A DNA stretch of 64,000 nt from Paracoccaceae bacterium. GTDB lineage: Bacteria; Pseudomonadota; Alphaproteobacteria; Rhodobacterales; Rhodobacteraceae. The notes below the pieces were generated by a model. The model worked only from the letters and a program-made list of their open reading frames with translations. It ran no database searches and had not been told where the DNA came from. The position numbers and the translations under genes are program-made. The stretch is taken from contig JAPUEK010000022.1 in the NCBI GenBank assembly GCA_027492585.1, forward strand, positions 44,524 to 108,523, in the 5' to 3' direction. This document shows, in pieces, positions 27,898 to 36,004 of this stretch; the stretch's first letter is position 1; each line of letters starts with the position of its first letter.

Positions 27898-28728
27898 TCA
27901 GAAGCCGTAGACGAGCGACACGCCGAGCTTGTTGTCGGCGCGGATCGCGCGGCTGTCGTTGTACTCGGTCAGGTAGCTGACACGGGTGGAGAAGCTGTCG
28001 GTCATCTTGAAGTTCACGCCGAAGTCGTTGTTGATCCGCAGAGCGGCATCCGATTTCAGGATGTCGGTGTCATTGGTGGCAAAGACATTCTCGTTGAACT
28101 TGTAGAAGAAGCGCGACGAGGCGATGTAGCCGACTTCGGTTTCATGGTCGCCGAGGCCGTCTTCCAGATAGCTCACCCCGACACCGGCCTGCACGCGCCA
28201 GGTCATGTTGTCCTGGTTCACGATGCGGTAGCCCGGACCGAAGCCGAGGAAGGCATCGGTGCGGATGTCGGCGGCGGTGCTTGCCAGGCCGTCATTTTCC
28301 ACGCGGCCGAGGCCGAAGACGTAGAACTTGTCGTTCAGGTAGTAGTTGGCGTCATAGACGGCGAACACATCTTCCTTGGTCGAAACGCCGGCATTGTCGG
28401 CGAAGTCGATGGCGACGCCGATGTTCTGGACCATCTGGCCCTGCGCGAAGCGCAGCTTGGCGCCGAGCGAGAATTCCTGCGATTCGTTGTTGCCGGTCTT
28501 GCCCGAATAGCCGAGCGAGGCCGAGCCGGAGAGGCCGGGGCGATATTCCGGGTTGCCGAAGCGGCTCGCATCTTCGGCGCGCGCCAGATCGTCGGCGACG
28601 GCGGTGTTGATGTCGTCGATCCGGTCATCCAGGGCCTGGGTGCCGGTCAGCGTGGTCTGGGCAAAAGCCGAGGAGCCGAGGAGAAGCGCCAGGGCGCCGG
28701 CGCCGAGGGGGAACACATGCGATTTCAT
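27898..28728 (-). CDS. DUF481 outer-membrane beta-barrel protein
   Basis: A 276-residue exported protein. It has a Sec signal peptide (residues 1-23, ending SSAFAQ), a short helical region, then alternating amphipathic strands rich in aromatic residues. Recognisable DUF481 features are SASLGYSGKTGNNESQEFSL, KFYVFGLGRVENDGL and RVSYLTEYNDS. The C-terminus is a barrel-assembly signal ending in YGF. Family members are salt- or stress-induced porin-like proteins of unknown function. The start has AAAGGAC upstream, and the gene has its own terminator. Confidence 0.88.
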   Translation of the reverse strand: MKSHVFPLGAGALALLLGSSAFAQTTLTGTQALDDRIDDINTAVADDLARAEDASRFGNPEYRPGLSGSASLGYSGKTGNNESQEFSLGAKLRFAQGQMVQNIGVAIDFADNAGVSTKEDVFAVYDANYYLNDKFYVFGLGRVENDGLASTAADIRTDAFLGFGPGYRIVNQDNMTWRVQAGVGVSYLEDGLGDHETEVGYIASSRFFYKFNENVFATNDTDILKSDAALRINNDFGVNFKMTDSFSTRVSYLTEYNDSRAIRADNKLGVSLVYGF

Positions 28729-28985
28729 TTACTGTCCTTTCACACATAGCAGGTCAGGTGCTGTGTCCTGACAGGCAATTGGGCCATGCCGGGCAGATAG
28801 GTCGCCGGGGCAGAGGGCTTCAAGGACGGGGGGCGTGAAAAGAAGGTGAGCAATACGCGACGGCGAAACCTCGCCGTTTCAGAGGGTTAGAGAAAGCGGT
28901 TTCCCGCGCAAAACCGCCGGGGGACGCAAGGTCAGCGAAATTCCCCCTGATCCGCCAGACGGCAAGCTGCGTAGCGCCGCGCCTT
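28729..28985. other. 257-bp intergenic region
   Basis: It should carry the promoter of the DUF481 gene. The only structure I see is a small hairpin CGGCGA-AACC-TCGCCG near 28859-28877 and a GC-rich tail. No gene is supported. Confidence 0.35.
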
Positions 28986-29309
28986 TCAGCCGCGCTTCGG
29001 CGGCAGGGTCAGCTTCACGGGCTCCAGCCGGGAGGTGAGCAGCGGCGCGCGCAGCCCGCCCTGCGGCGGCTCGCTCGGCGCGGCCATGGACATCACCGCG
29101 ATGGCGAACTGCACCCCGGCGAAGACCAGACCATGCGAGACGAAGAGAAGCCCGAAGGCAATGGGGTTGAACTGCCCCGCCGGTCCCTTGCCGAAGACGA
29201 GCTGACGCAGATGCGCCACGTCGAGCCAGAGGAGAAGGGCCACGAACAGCCCCGCCACGGCAAAGCCGATCAGCACGTTGACGATGTAAAGGCGGACGAG
29301 TTTGGGCAT
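28986..29309 (-). CDS. Two-helix membrane protein, unknown function
   Basis: A 107-residue protein with two membrane segments (about 8-28, YIVNVLIGFAVAGLFVALLL, and 50-73, AFGLLFVSHGLVFAGVQFAI) and a Pro/Arg-rich C-terminal tail. The ribosome-binding site GAGGTG is well placed. I do not recognise the family; it resembles small hypothetical membrane proteins common in this order. Confidence 0.7.
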   Translation of the reverse strand: MPKLVRLYIVNVLIGFAVAGLFVALLLWLDVAHLRQLVFGKGPAGQFNPIAFGLLFVSHGLVFAGVQFAIAVMSMAAPSEPPQGGLRAPLLTSRLEPVKLTLPPKRG

Positions 29310-29378
29310 GGCAGCACCTCCGATGCCCAGAGCCTAGCACGGACCGGAGAGTCGGGGCAGCGCCCGAATTGCCGCAGT

Positions 29379-29774
29379 TCAGTCGATGGGCTGCACGAAA
29401 ACCAGCTCATGCCCGCCCCCCGACAGGGTGAGCCTGCCGGGCTGGAGCTTCTGCGTGGTCACACCCTGAAGGGCGGTGAAATATTCCGCCTCGCCCTTGA
29501 TCTGAAAGCAGGCCATCCGGGTCGCGCCGATCATGCCGGGCGTGAAGCGGTCGCCTTCGCGGGTCAGATCGGCGAAATAGCGGTTGCAGGGCGCCTGACC
29601 CGTGATCCGGCCTTGCTCGCCCAGGTTCAGCGTCGCCTCATAGCCGGGGGCCTTGCCGTCCACTTCCACAAGGCGCCAGTCCATCTTCGTGAAATCCGGG
29701 GCAAGGGCGGTTTCATCTGCACCGCCGGTCGAGACACAGGCGGAGAGGGCGATACAGGCAAGGATCAGGCGCAT
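29379..29774 (-). CDS. META-domain lipoprotein
   Basis: A 131-residue protein. ATG 29774 is chosen because it opens a lipoprotein signal (LILACIALSAC, modified Cys at about residue 13). The rest is a META/HslJ-type domain (WRLVEVDGKAPGYEATLNLG; GRITGQAPCNRYFADL; MIGATRMACFQIKGEAEYF). HslJ-type proteins are envelope proteins linked to stress resistance. Nine extra residues upstream in the open frame look non-coding. Confidence 0.82.
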   Translation of the reverse strand: MRLILACIALSACVSTGGADETALAPDFTKMDWRLVEVDGKAPGYEATLNLGEQGRITGQAPCNRYFADLTREGDRFTPGMIGATRMACFQIKGEAEYFTALQGVTTQKLQPGRLTLSGGGHELVFVQPID

Positions 29775-29848
29775 TTCACGGCTCCGTTGGGGAATGTCCA
29801 TCCTGTGACGCAGCCGCTTCGCCCTTCCTTGGCAGGTTCCGGAAAAAA

Positions 29849-30310
29849 TCAGAACGCTCCGGGCTTCGCCTCATGCGCCATGTGGTCGAGTACGGCATTG
29901 ACGAATTTCGGCTCCTTCCCTTCCGGGAAGAAGGCCTTGGCCACATCGACATATTCGGTGATGACCACCTTGGGCGGGGTCGGCAGCTCGGCGAATTCCG
30001 CCCCGGCGGCGCGGAACAGCGCACGCAGCACCGGGTCGATGCGGGCAATCGGCCATTTCGCCACAAGCGCCCGGTCGGTCATCTGGTCGATGCGGGCCTG
30101 ATGGTTGACCGCATGGTTGATGAGCGCGCGGAAATGGTCCACGTCGCCCTCCACCATTTCCTCGTCGTCATAGGTGGCGCCGAAGCGGTGGGTCTCGAAC
30201 TCCCGCGTGATGGTCTCGACGGTCTGCCCGGAGGCCTCCATCTGAAAGAGCGCCTGAACGGCATAGAGCCGTGCGGCGGATTTCATCTGTTTCTTGTCGG
30301 CCGATGTCAT
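29849..30310 (-). CDS. nusB: Transcription antitermination factor NusB
   Basis: A 153-residue all-helical RNA-binding protein of the rRNA antitermination complex. Typical segments are SAARLYAVQALFQMEASGQT at the N-terminus and ARIDPVLRALFRAAGAE-like and PPKVVITEYVDVAKAFFPEG in the second half. ATG 30310 overlaps the ribH stop as ATGA, so the two are translationally coupled. Confidence 0.95.
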   Translation of the reverse strand: MTSADKKQMKSAARLYAVQALFQMEASGQTVETITREFETHRFGATYDDEEMVEGDVDHFRALINHAVNHQARIDQMTDRALVAKWPIARIDPVLRALFRAAGAEFAELPTPPKVVITEYVDVAKAFFPEGKEPKFVNAVLDHMAHEAKPGAF

Positions 30311-30807
30311 GCGCGGAACCCGATCCCCTTCGTATCGCGCGCCCATTTGCGCGAGAGCGCGACGAGATGCAAGGCCGCCGCCGCCGCACCGCCCCCTTTG
30401 TTCTGCCCGGCAGGATCGGCGCGGACCTCGGCCTGCGCGCGGGTCTCGACCGTCAGGATGCCGTTGCCGATGGCCGCCCCTTGCAGCCCCAGCAGGGTGA
30501 TCCCGCGCGAGCTGTCGTTGCACACGGTATCGTAATGGGTGGTCTCCCCGCGGATCACGCAGCCGAGCGCGACATAACCGTCGAACTCCGCCAGACGTTC
30601 GGCCAGGGCGATGGCCGAGGGGATTTCGAGCGCGCCCGGCACTTCGACAACGTCCGTCTCCGCCCCGCTGGCCCTGGCCGTGGCCCTCGCCCCGGCCACG
30701 AGGTTGTCCGCGATGTCCTTGTAATAGGGCGCCACCACGATCAGCAGCTTCACCGGACGGTCGAAGACCGGCAGCGGCAGGGTGTAATGGGTTTCACTGG
30801 CAGCCAT
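30307..30807 (-). CDS. ribH: 6,7-dimethyl-8-ribityllumazine synthase
   Basis: A 166-residue enzyme joining 5-amino-6-ribitylaminouracil with dihydroxybutanone phosphate, the penultimate riboflavin step. Signatures are VVEVPGALEIPSAIALA, LGCVIRGETTHYDTVCNDSS (catalytic His) and GNGILTVETRAQAEVRAD. It follows ribB by three bases and precedes nusB with overlap. Confidence 0.95.
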   Translation of the reverse strand: MAASETHYTLPLPVFDRPVKLLIVVAPYYKDIADNLVAGARATARASGAETDVVEVPGALEIPSAIALAERLAEFDGYVALGCVIRGETTHYDTVCNDSSRGITLLGLQGAAIGNGILTVETRAQAEVRADPAGQNKGGGAAAAALHLVALSRKWARDTKGIGFRA

Positions 30808-30810
30808 GGC

Positions 30811-31911
30811 TCAAGCTCCGATCGGGCGGGTTCCCGCGATGGTCAGGCCATAGGCATCGAGGCCCACGACCTTCGGCGCGGCGGAATTGGTGACAAGGGT
30901 GATGCGGGTCAGGCCGAGCGCCGACAGGATCTGCGCGCCGACCCCGTATTGCCGCAGCGTCTGGGGCGAAGCCTCGCCCTGCGCCACGATCTTCATGCCG
31001 GTGTCGCGCAGAAGCACGACCACGCCGCGCCCCTCGGCGGCGATGACCCGCATCGCGCCCTGCAGATCGCCGACAGGGGCCGTCCCGACCCCGAGCACAT
31101 CTTCGAGCGGATTGAGCACATGGACCCGCACCAGCACCGGCGCCTCGCCGCCGAGATCGCCCTTGGTCAGCACGATATGCTCGGCCCCCTGGGTCTCGTC
31201 GGCGAAGATCCGCATCAGCCAGTCGCCGCCATGCGCGGAATGAACCCTCTGGACCGAGCGTTCGCGCACCAGATGGTCATGGCGGCGGCGATAGGCGATC
31301 AGATCGGAAATGGTGCCGATCTTCAGCCCGTGCTTCTGCGCGAAACCGACCAGATCGGGCAGGCGGGCCATGGTGCCGTCGTCCTTCATGATCTCGCAGA
31401 TCACGCCAGAAGGGTTCAGCCCGGCGAGGCGGCTGATATCGGTCGCCCCTTCGGTATGGCCGGCACGAACCAGCACGCCGCCGTCGCGGGCGCGCAGCGG
31501 AAAGACATGGCCCGGCGTCGCCAGATCCTGCGGGCCGCTGGCGGGGTTGATCGCGGCGGCGATGGTGATGGCGCGGTCGCGGGCGGAAATCCCGGTCTCC
31601 ACCCCTTCGCGCGCCTCGATGGAAACGGTGAAGGCCGTCTCGTGGCGCGAGGAATTCTTGGAGGCCATCAGCGGCAGGCCGAGCTGGTCGATCCGCGCCC
31701 CGGTCAGCGTCAGGCAGATCAGCCCGCGCCCGTGGGTGGCCATGAAGTTCACCGCCTCGGGCGTCGCCATCTCGGCGGGGATCACCAGATCGCCCTCGTT
31801 CTCCCGGTCTTCGTGGTCGACGAGAATGAACATGCGCCCGTTGCGGGCATCCTCGATGATCTCCTCGATGGAGGAGATCGCATCCGAATATTCGGTCTTT
31901 TGCGTGCTCAT
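30811..31911 (-). CDS. ribB: 3,4-dihydroxy-2-butanone 4-phosphate synthase with degenerate RibA-like domain
   Basis: A 366-residue protein. The N-terminal RibB domain is complete (RMFILVDHEDRENEGDLVIP; MATHGRGLICL; RAGHTEGATDISRLAG). The C-terminal part, about residues 205-366, aligns with GTP cyclohydrolase II but lacks the zinc-binding cysteines: VLVRVHVLNPLEDVLG stands where active enzymes have a Cys-containing HSECLTGDxxG-like motif. It is therefore probably the RibBX form, with RibB activity only. The start at 31911 is set by the motif MSTQKTEY; the frame upstream runs through a repeat. Confidence 0.9.
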   Translation of the reverse strand: MSTQKTEYSDAISSIEEIIEDARNGRMFILVDHEDRENEGDLVIPAEMATPEAVNFMATHGRGLICLTLTGARIDQLGLPLMASKNSSRHETAFTVSIEAREGVETGISARDRAITIAAAINPASGPQDLATPGHVFPLRARDGGVLVRAGHTEGATDISRLAGLNPSGVICEIMKDDGTMARLPDLVGFAQKHGLKIGTISDLIAYRRRHDHLVRERSVQRVHSAHGGDWLMRIFADETQGAEHIVLTKGDLGGEAPVLVRVHVLNPLEDVLGVGTAPVGDLQGAMRVIAAEGRGVVVLLRDTGMKIVAQGEASPQTLRQYGVGAQILSALGLTRITLVTNSAAPKVVGLDAYGLTIAGTRPIGA

Positions 31912-32026
31912 GCTGGATGTCCCGAAAGCTCTCTCCGCCCCATTAGCGCGAGCGCCGGGCAAAAGCCAGCGGAAGACCAGCCGCCCGGTCGCAGATCGCT
32001 TGCCGCCCGGACAGGAAGCTGCCCGC

Positions 32027-32091
32027 CGCCCCTTTTCATCTTGCCTCAAATATCCTGCGGGGAGGTCCGGAGGGGTGCAAAACCCCTCCGG
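32027..32091 (-). repeat. Hairpin plus interspersed repeat, long form (second copy)
   Basis: TTTCATCTTGCCTCAAATAT, CCTGCGGGGAGGT and the hairpin CCGGAGGGG-TGCAAAA-CCCCTCCGG: the reverse complement of 18013-18068. It separates the ribE/187-residue gene pair from ribB and may terminate the former. Confidence 0.7.
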
Positions 32092-32118
32092 GGCCGCAGC
32101 GGGGCGCAGCACGCGCCC

Positions 32119-32682
32119 CTAGGGCGTGACAGGGACTGCAAAGAACCGCTCCGCCGGAAGCCAGGCGGCGAGGCGGCCGGCGGCGCACCATTCCTGTTCC
32201 AGGGCGGTCTCGCCCACCAGGATCACCCGGTCGCCGGGCAGGGTGCCGAGCAGGGCGCGCAGGTGCCGGGCCTGATCGCGGAAGCGGGCGAGGGGATAGG
32301 GGGCCGGTTCGGCCCGGTGCAGCTCGGGGTTTGCGGCGGCAAGGGCGGTGGCGGGCAGGGGGGGCGTGGCCAGCCCGATCCGGTCGCACTCCATCCCCGC
32401 CAGCTTCCCCGCGCGGTCCCCCGGCATCTTCGGCCCGGCAAGATGCGCCCGCAAGGCGTTGGAGGAAAAGAGAAAGGCCACCACATCCTGCCCCGTCGCC
32501 GCCCGGACAGAGGCATAGGTGCGGTAATCGAGCCCGATGGCCTTCGCCCGCTTCACCCGCAGCCGCACCACCTCGATCGGCAGGGTCGGCAGCAGTGCGG
32601 CCCGCGCCTGACCCCAGGCATGGCGCCGCCAGGAGGCGCCGCCCTCCATCGACGGGCCGCCGTTGTGACCGATCAGCCCCAT
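32119..32682 (-). CDS. Conserved hypothetical protein coupled to ribE
   Basis: A 187-residue soluble basic protein starting MGLIGHNGGPSMEGGASWRR. It contains PTLPIEVVRLRVKRAKAIGL, DYRTYASVRAATGQDVVAFL and a C-terminal ALEQEWCAAGRLAAWLPAER. The ATG overlaps the end of ribE by 10 bp. I recall similar proteins beside ribE in Rhodobacteraceae but know no function. Its position suggests a link to flavin metabolism, or simple hitch-hiking. Confidence 0.7.
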   Translation of the reverse strand: MGLIGHNGGPSMEGGASWRRHAWGQARAALLPTLPIEVVRLRVKRAKAIGLDYRTYASVRAATGQDVVAFLFSSNALRAHLAGPKMPGDRAGKLAGMECDRIGLATPPLPATALAAANPELHRAEPAPYPLARFRDQARHLRALLGTLPGDRVILVGETALEQEWCAAGRLAAWLPAERFFAVPVTP

Positions 32683-33269
32683 TCGCGCAGCCTCGCCACA
32701 TAGCGCGCCATCGTATCCACCTCCAGGTTCACCCGGTCCCCGGCCTTCACCGCCCCCCAGGTCGTGACCTGCCGCGTATGGGGAATGAAGTTGATGCCGA
32801 AATCGCAGCCCTCGACCTCATTCACCGTCAGCGAGGTGCCGTTCAGCGCCACCGACCCCTTGGAGGCGATGAATTTCGCCAGGGGCTCCGGCGCGCGGAA
32901 GGTGACGCGCAGCGAGTCCCCTTCGGGGGCGGTGCGGATCACCTCCGCCACCCCGTCCACATGGCCCGAGACGATATGGCCGCCCAGCTCATCCCCGACC
33001 TTCAGCGCCCGCTCGAGGTTCAGCCGTTTGCCGACCGCCCAGCCGGAAAGGTTGGTCTTGCTCACCGTCTCGGCGCTGATCTGCACGTCGAACCAGTTGC
33101 GCGGGTTGGCACCGAGCGCCACCACCGTCAGGCAGACGCCCTCGCAGGCGATGGAAGCGCCGATGTCGATGCCCGCGACGTTGTAAGCCGTGCCGATCCG
33201 GGCGCGCAGATCGCCGCGCTGCTCCAGTTCCAGCACCTCGCCCATGTCGGTGACAATGCCTGTGAACAT
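32673..33269 (-). CDS. ribE: Riboflavin synthase alpha subunit
   Basis: A 198-residue enzyme with two lumazine-binding repeats, each starting with the family motif (MFTGIVTDMGEVLELEQRG; GHIVSGHVDGVAEVIRTA). The motif SIACEGVCLTVVALG appears in the first repeat and SVALNGTSLTVNEVEGCDF in the second. ATG 33269 starts at the invariant MFTGIV; the longer open frame upstream is not coding. No FMN riboswitch is visible in the 180-bp leader. Confidence 0.95.
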   Translation of the reverse strand: MFTGIVTDMGEVLELEQRGDLRARIGTAYNVAGIDIGASIACEGVCLTVVALGANPRNWFDVQISAETVSKTNLSGWAVGKRLNLERALKVGDELGGHIVSGHVDGVAEVIRTAPEGDSLRVTFRAPEPLAKFIASKGSVALNGTSLTVNEVEGCDFGINFIPHTRQVTTWGAVKAGDRVNLEVDTMARYVARLREWG

Positions 33270-33449
33270 GCCGCTCTCTCCCCTTGTCTGCCGAAGGAGG
33301 TAAACCCGCCCGCGCCCGATCGCAAGTCCGGCGCAAGCCCGGCACGAAACTGCCGCAAATTTGCCCGCTCCGGGGCGTAGAGGGTAAGGGTTGAGGAGGA
33401 TTCCCCCTTTACGCTGGCCGCAGGGCCGGGGAATGTCGCGCAAAGGAAG

Positions 33450-34751
33450 ATGGGTTTGGCAGGTATGGGCCTTTCTGGTCAGGGTCGGCGGTTCTTGTTC
33501 CTGCAAGGTCCGCATGGGCCTTATTTCCACCGGCTTGGCCGGATGCTGGCCGCTGCCGGGGCCGAGGTCTGGCGCGTCGGCTTCAACCGCGGCGACCGGG
33601 CCTTCTGGCCCTCCGACACCTATATCCCCTTCAAGGGCCGGATTGAGGACTGGCCCTTTGCCGTCCGCAGCCTGATCGCCGCGAAGGGCATCACCGATAT
33701 TGTGCTTTACGGCGACACCCGCCCCGTCCATGCCGAGGCGGTGAAGGCCGCCCGTGCCGAGGGGCTGACGGTCCATGTCTTCGAGGAGGGCTATCTGCGG
33801 CCCTATTGGGTGACCTATGAGCGCGGCGGCTCCAACGGCCATTCGCGGCTGATGCAGATGGGGGTGCCGCAGATGCAGAAGGCGCTCGAACATCTCGACA
33901 TGGATCTGCCCGATGCCCCGGCCCGCTGGGGCGACATGCGCCAGCACATGTTCTGGGGCGCGCTTTATCACTGGTTCGTGCTGACCGGCTTCTGGGATTA
34001 CCGCAACTTCCGGCCGCACCGGGCGCTGACCGTCTGGCAGGAGTTCCTGCTTTACTGCCGACGTCTGCTGCTGCTGCCCTTCCACCGCTGGGAACGGATG
34101 GCCGCGACCTTCCGCATCAAGCATGGCGGCTTTCCCTATCACCTCGTCCTGCTGCAACTGGAACATGACGCGAGCTTCCAGATGCATTCGCCCTTCCGCT
34201 CCATGACCGATTTTCTGGCCGTGGTGATGGAGGGCTTCGCGCGCGGCGCGGCACCCCATCACCACATCGTCTTCAAGGCCCATCCGCTGGAGGATGGCCG
34301 CGTGCCGGTCGCAAAAGAGATCCGCCGCCTTGCGAAACTCCATGGCGTCGAGGGGCGGGTGCATTTCGTGCGCGGCGGCAAGCTGGCGGCCCTTCTGAAC
34401 CACGCCCGCTCCGCCGTGACGGTGAATTCCACCGCCGCGCAGCAGGCGCTCTGGCGCGGTCTGCCGCTGAAAACCTTCGGCGCGGCGGTCTATGCCAAGC
34501 CCGAATTCGTCTCCACCCAGGGGCTGGCGGAGTTTTTCACCCTGCCGACCCGCCCCGACAGCCGCGCCTACCGCGATTACCGCCATTACCTGCTGGAAAC
34601 CAGCCAGGTGGCGGGCGGCTTCTATTCCTCGCGGGGGCGGCGCGAGCTGCTACGACAGGTAGTGGATATGATGCTGCAAGCCGAAGATCCCTATGACGCG
34701 CTGGTCTCCGGCAACGCGGCACCACGGCAACAGTTGCGCCTCGTTACCTGA
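33450..34751 (+). CDS. kpsS: Capsule polysaccharide protein, KpsS-like
   Basis: A 433-residue cytoplasmic protein of the KpsS family (Kdo transferase that starts the conserved glycolipid of group 2-type capsules). Family segments are RFLFLQGPHGPYFHRLGRML at the N-terminus, VHVFEEGYLRPYWVTYERGG in the middle and VTVNSTAAQQALWRGLPLKT near the end. AAAGGAAG lies upstream, and an in-frame ATG five codons later is also possible. It is followed by the export lipoprotein and kpsC genes, all on the plus strand. Confidence 0.9.
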   Translation: MGLAGMGLSGQGRRFLFLQGPHGPYFHRLGRMLAAAGAEVWRVGFNRGDRAFWPSDTYIPFKGRIEDWPFAVRSLIAAKGITDIVLYGDTRPVHAEAVKAARAEGLTVHVFEEGYLRPYWVTYERGGSNGHSRLMQMGVPQMQKALEHLDMDLPDAPARWGDMRQHMFWGALYHWFVLTGFWDYRNFRPHRALTVWQEFLLYCRRLLLLPFHRWERMAATFRIKHGGFPYHLVLLQLEHDASFQMHSPFRSMTDFLAVVMEGFARGAAPHHHIVFKAHPLEDGRVPVAKEIRRLAKLHGVEGRVHFVRGGKLAALLNHARSAVTVNSTAAQQALWRGLPLKTFGAAVYAKPEFVSTQGLAEFFTLPTRPDSRAYRDYRHYLLETSQVAGGFYSSRGRRELLRQVVDMMLQAEDPYDALVSGNAAPRQQLRLVT

Positions 34752-34840
34752 CCAAAGAAACCAAGACTGGCCTTTTGTTTCGCGTTTCTGTAGGGTTGCA
34801 GGCAAAACTTGAGGCAAAACCAGTCAAAGGGGCCCGAGCA

Positions 34841-35977
34841 GTGAAACGAATGGTATCAAGGGGGGCGACGGCCCTTGCCCTTGTGGCGCTGGTTGGCGCC
34901 GTGAGTGGCTGCGGTCTGCCCCGGTCCGGGCCGAACAAGGCCGAGATTTTCAAGGGCTCCGTTTTGAAGGAAGGCGATGCCTTCATCGTCTCGGTGAACT
35001 CACGGGTGACGCGGGCCACCTCGGTGACGCCGGCCTTCGGCTTCTCCTCGGCTTTCCGCAATGCCGGGGTGGTGGGGTCCGATACCATCTCGCCCGGCGA
35101 CGTGCTGGGCCTGACGATCTACGAAAACGTCAAGGACGACCCGCTGCTCGGCAATACCGGCCAGAGGGTTTCGGCGCTGACCGAGATCCAGGTGGACGGG
35201 CAGGGCTATATCTTCGTTCCCTATGCGGGCAAGATCAAGGCCGCGGGACAGTCGCCGGACGGTCTTCGCAACATCATCACCAAGAAGCTCGACACCCAGA
35301 CCCCGGACCCGCAGGTTCAGGTCCAGCGGCTTGCGGGGGACGGCTCCACCGTGACGCTTTCGGGCGCGATCAACGGGCAGGGGGTCTATCCGATCGAGCG
35401 GCCGACCCGCACCCTGTCGTCGATGATCGCCAAGGCCGGCGGCGTGGCGATCGAGCCGGCGGTGGCGCTTGTCCGCGTGACGCGCGGCGGCAAGACCGGG
35501 CAGGTCTGGCTCCAGGATCTCTATGCCAACCCCTCGCTCGACATCGCGCTGCGCCCCGGCGACCATATCGTGGTGGAGCGCGATACCCGCGCCTTCGTCG
35601 CCCTGGGCGCCACCGGCACGCAGAACCGCGTTCCCTTTGAAAATCAGACACTTTCGGCGCTTGAGGCCATCGCCATCGTCGGCGGCCTCTCGACCGCGAG
35701 CGCCGATCCGACCGGGGTTTTCGTCTTCCGCAACGAACCGGCAGAGATCGCCAATGCCGTCCTCGGCCGCAAGGACCTGCAAGGGGATCAGCGCATGGTC
35801 TATGTGCTCGACCTCACCCAGCCGACCGGCATGTTCGAGGCGCGCGATTTCCTGATCCGCGATGGCGACACGGTCTATGTCACCGAAGCCCCCTATGTGC
35901 AGTGGCAGAAATCGCTATCGGTCCTCACCGGCACTGCGGGGGCCGCGAGGACGGTGTCCTCCGCCGCAGGCGGGTGA
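34841..35977 (+). CDS. Polysaccharide export lipoprotein (Wza/KpsD-like)
   Basis: A 378-residue outer-membrane polysaccharide-export protein. A GTG at 34841 with AAAGGGG eight bases upstream gives a lipoprotein signal (ALVALVGAVSGCGLP, modified Cys about 24). A Poly_export domain follows (SPGDVLGLTIYENVKDDPLL; VDGQGYIFVPYAGKIKAAGQ), then SLBB-type repeats (VTLSGAINGQGVYPIERPTR; FVALGATGTQNRVPFENQTL). It should form or gate the outer-membrane channel for capsule. The frame extends to a TTG at 34775, judged too early. Confidence 0.9.
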   Translation: MKRMVSRGATALALVALVGAVSGCGLPRSGPNKAEIFKGSVLKEGDAFIVSVNSRVTRATSVTPAFGFSSAFRNAGVVGSDTISPGDVLGLTIYENVKDDPLLGNTGQRVSALTEIQVDGQGYIFVPYAGKIKAAGQSPDGLRNIITKKLDTQTPDPQVQVQRLAGDGSTVTLSGAINGQGVYPIERPTRTLSSMIAKAGGVAIEPAVALVRVTRGGKTGQVWLQDLYANPSLDIALRPGDHIVVERDTRAFVALGATGTQNRVPFENQTLSALEAIAIVGGLSTASADPTGVFVFRNEPAEIANAVLGRKDLQGDQRMVYVLDLTQPTGMFEARDFLIRDGDTVYVTEAPYVQWQKSLSVLTGTAGAARTVSSAAGG

Positions 35978-36004
35978 GGAGGAGGCTTGTCCGCCTCCGG
36001 ACAG

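Noticed and set aside
33270..33449. FMN riboswitch before ribE
   Set aside because: I looked for the RFN consensus (AGGGGCA-like ends, conserved internal hairpins) and did not find it in the leader.
32673..34586. 637-codon frame upstream of and including ribE
   Set aside because: Only the last 198 codons are riboflavin synthase; the rest opposes kpsS.
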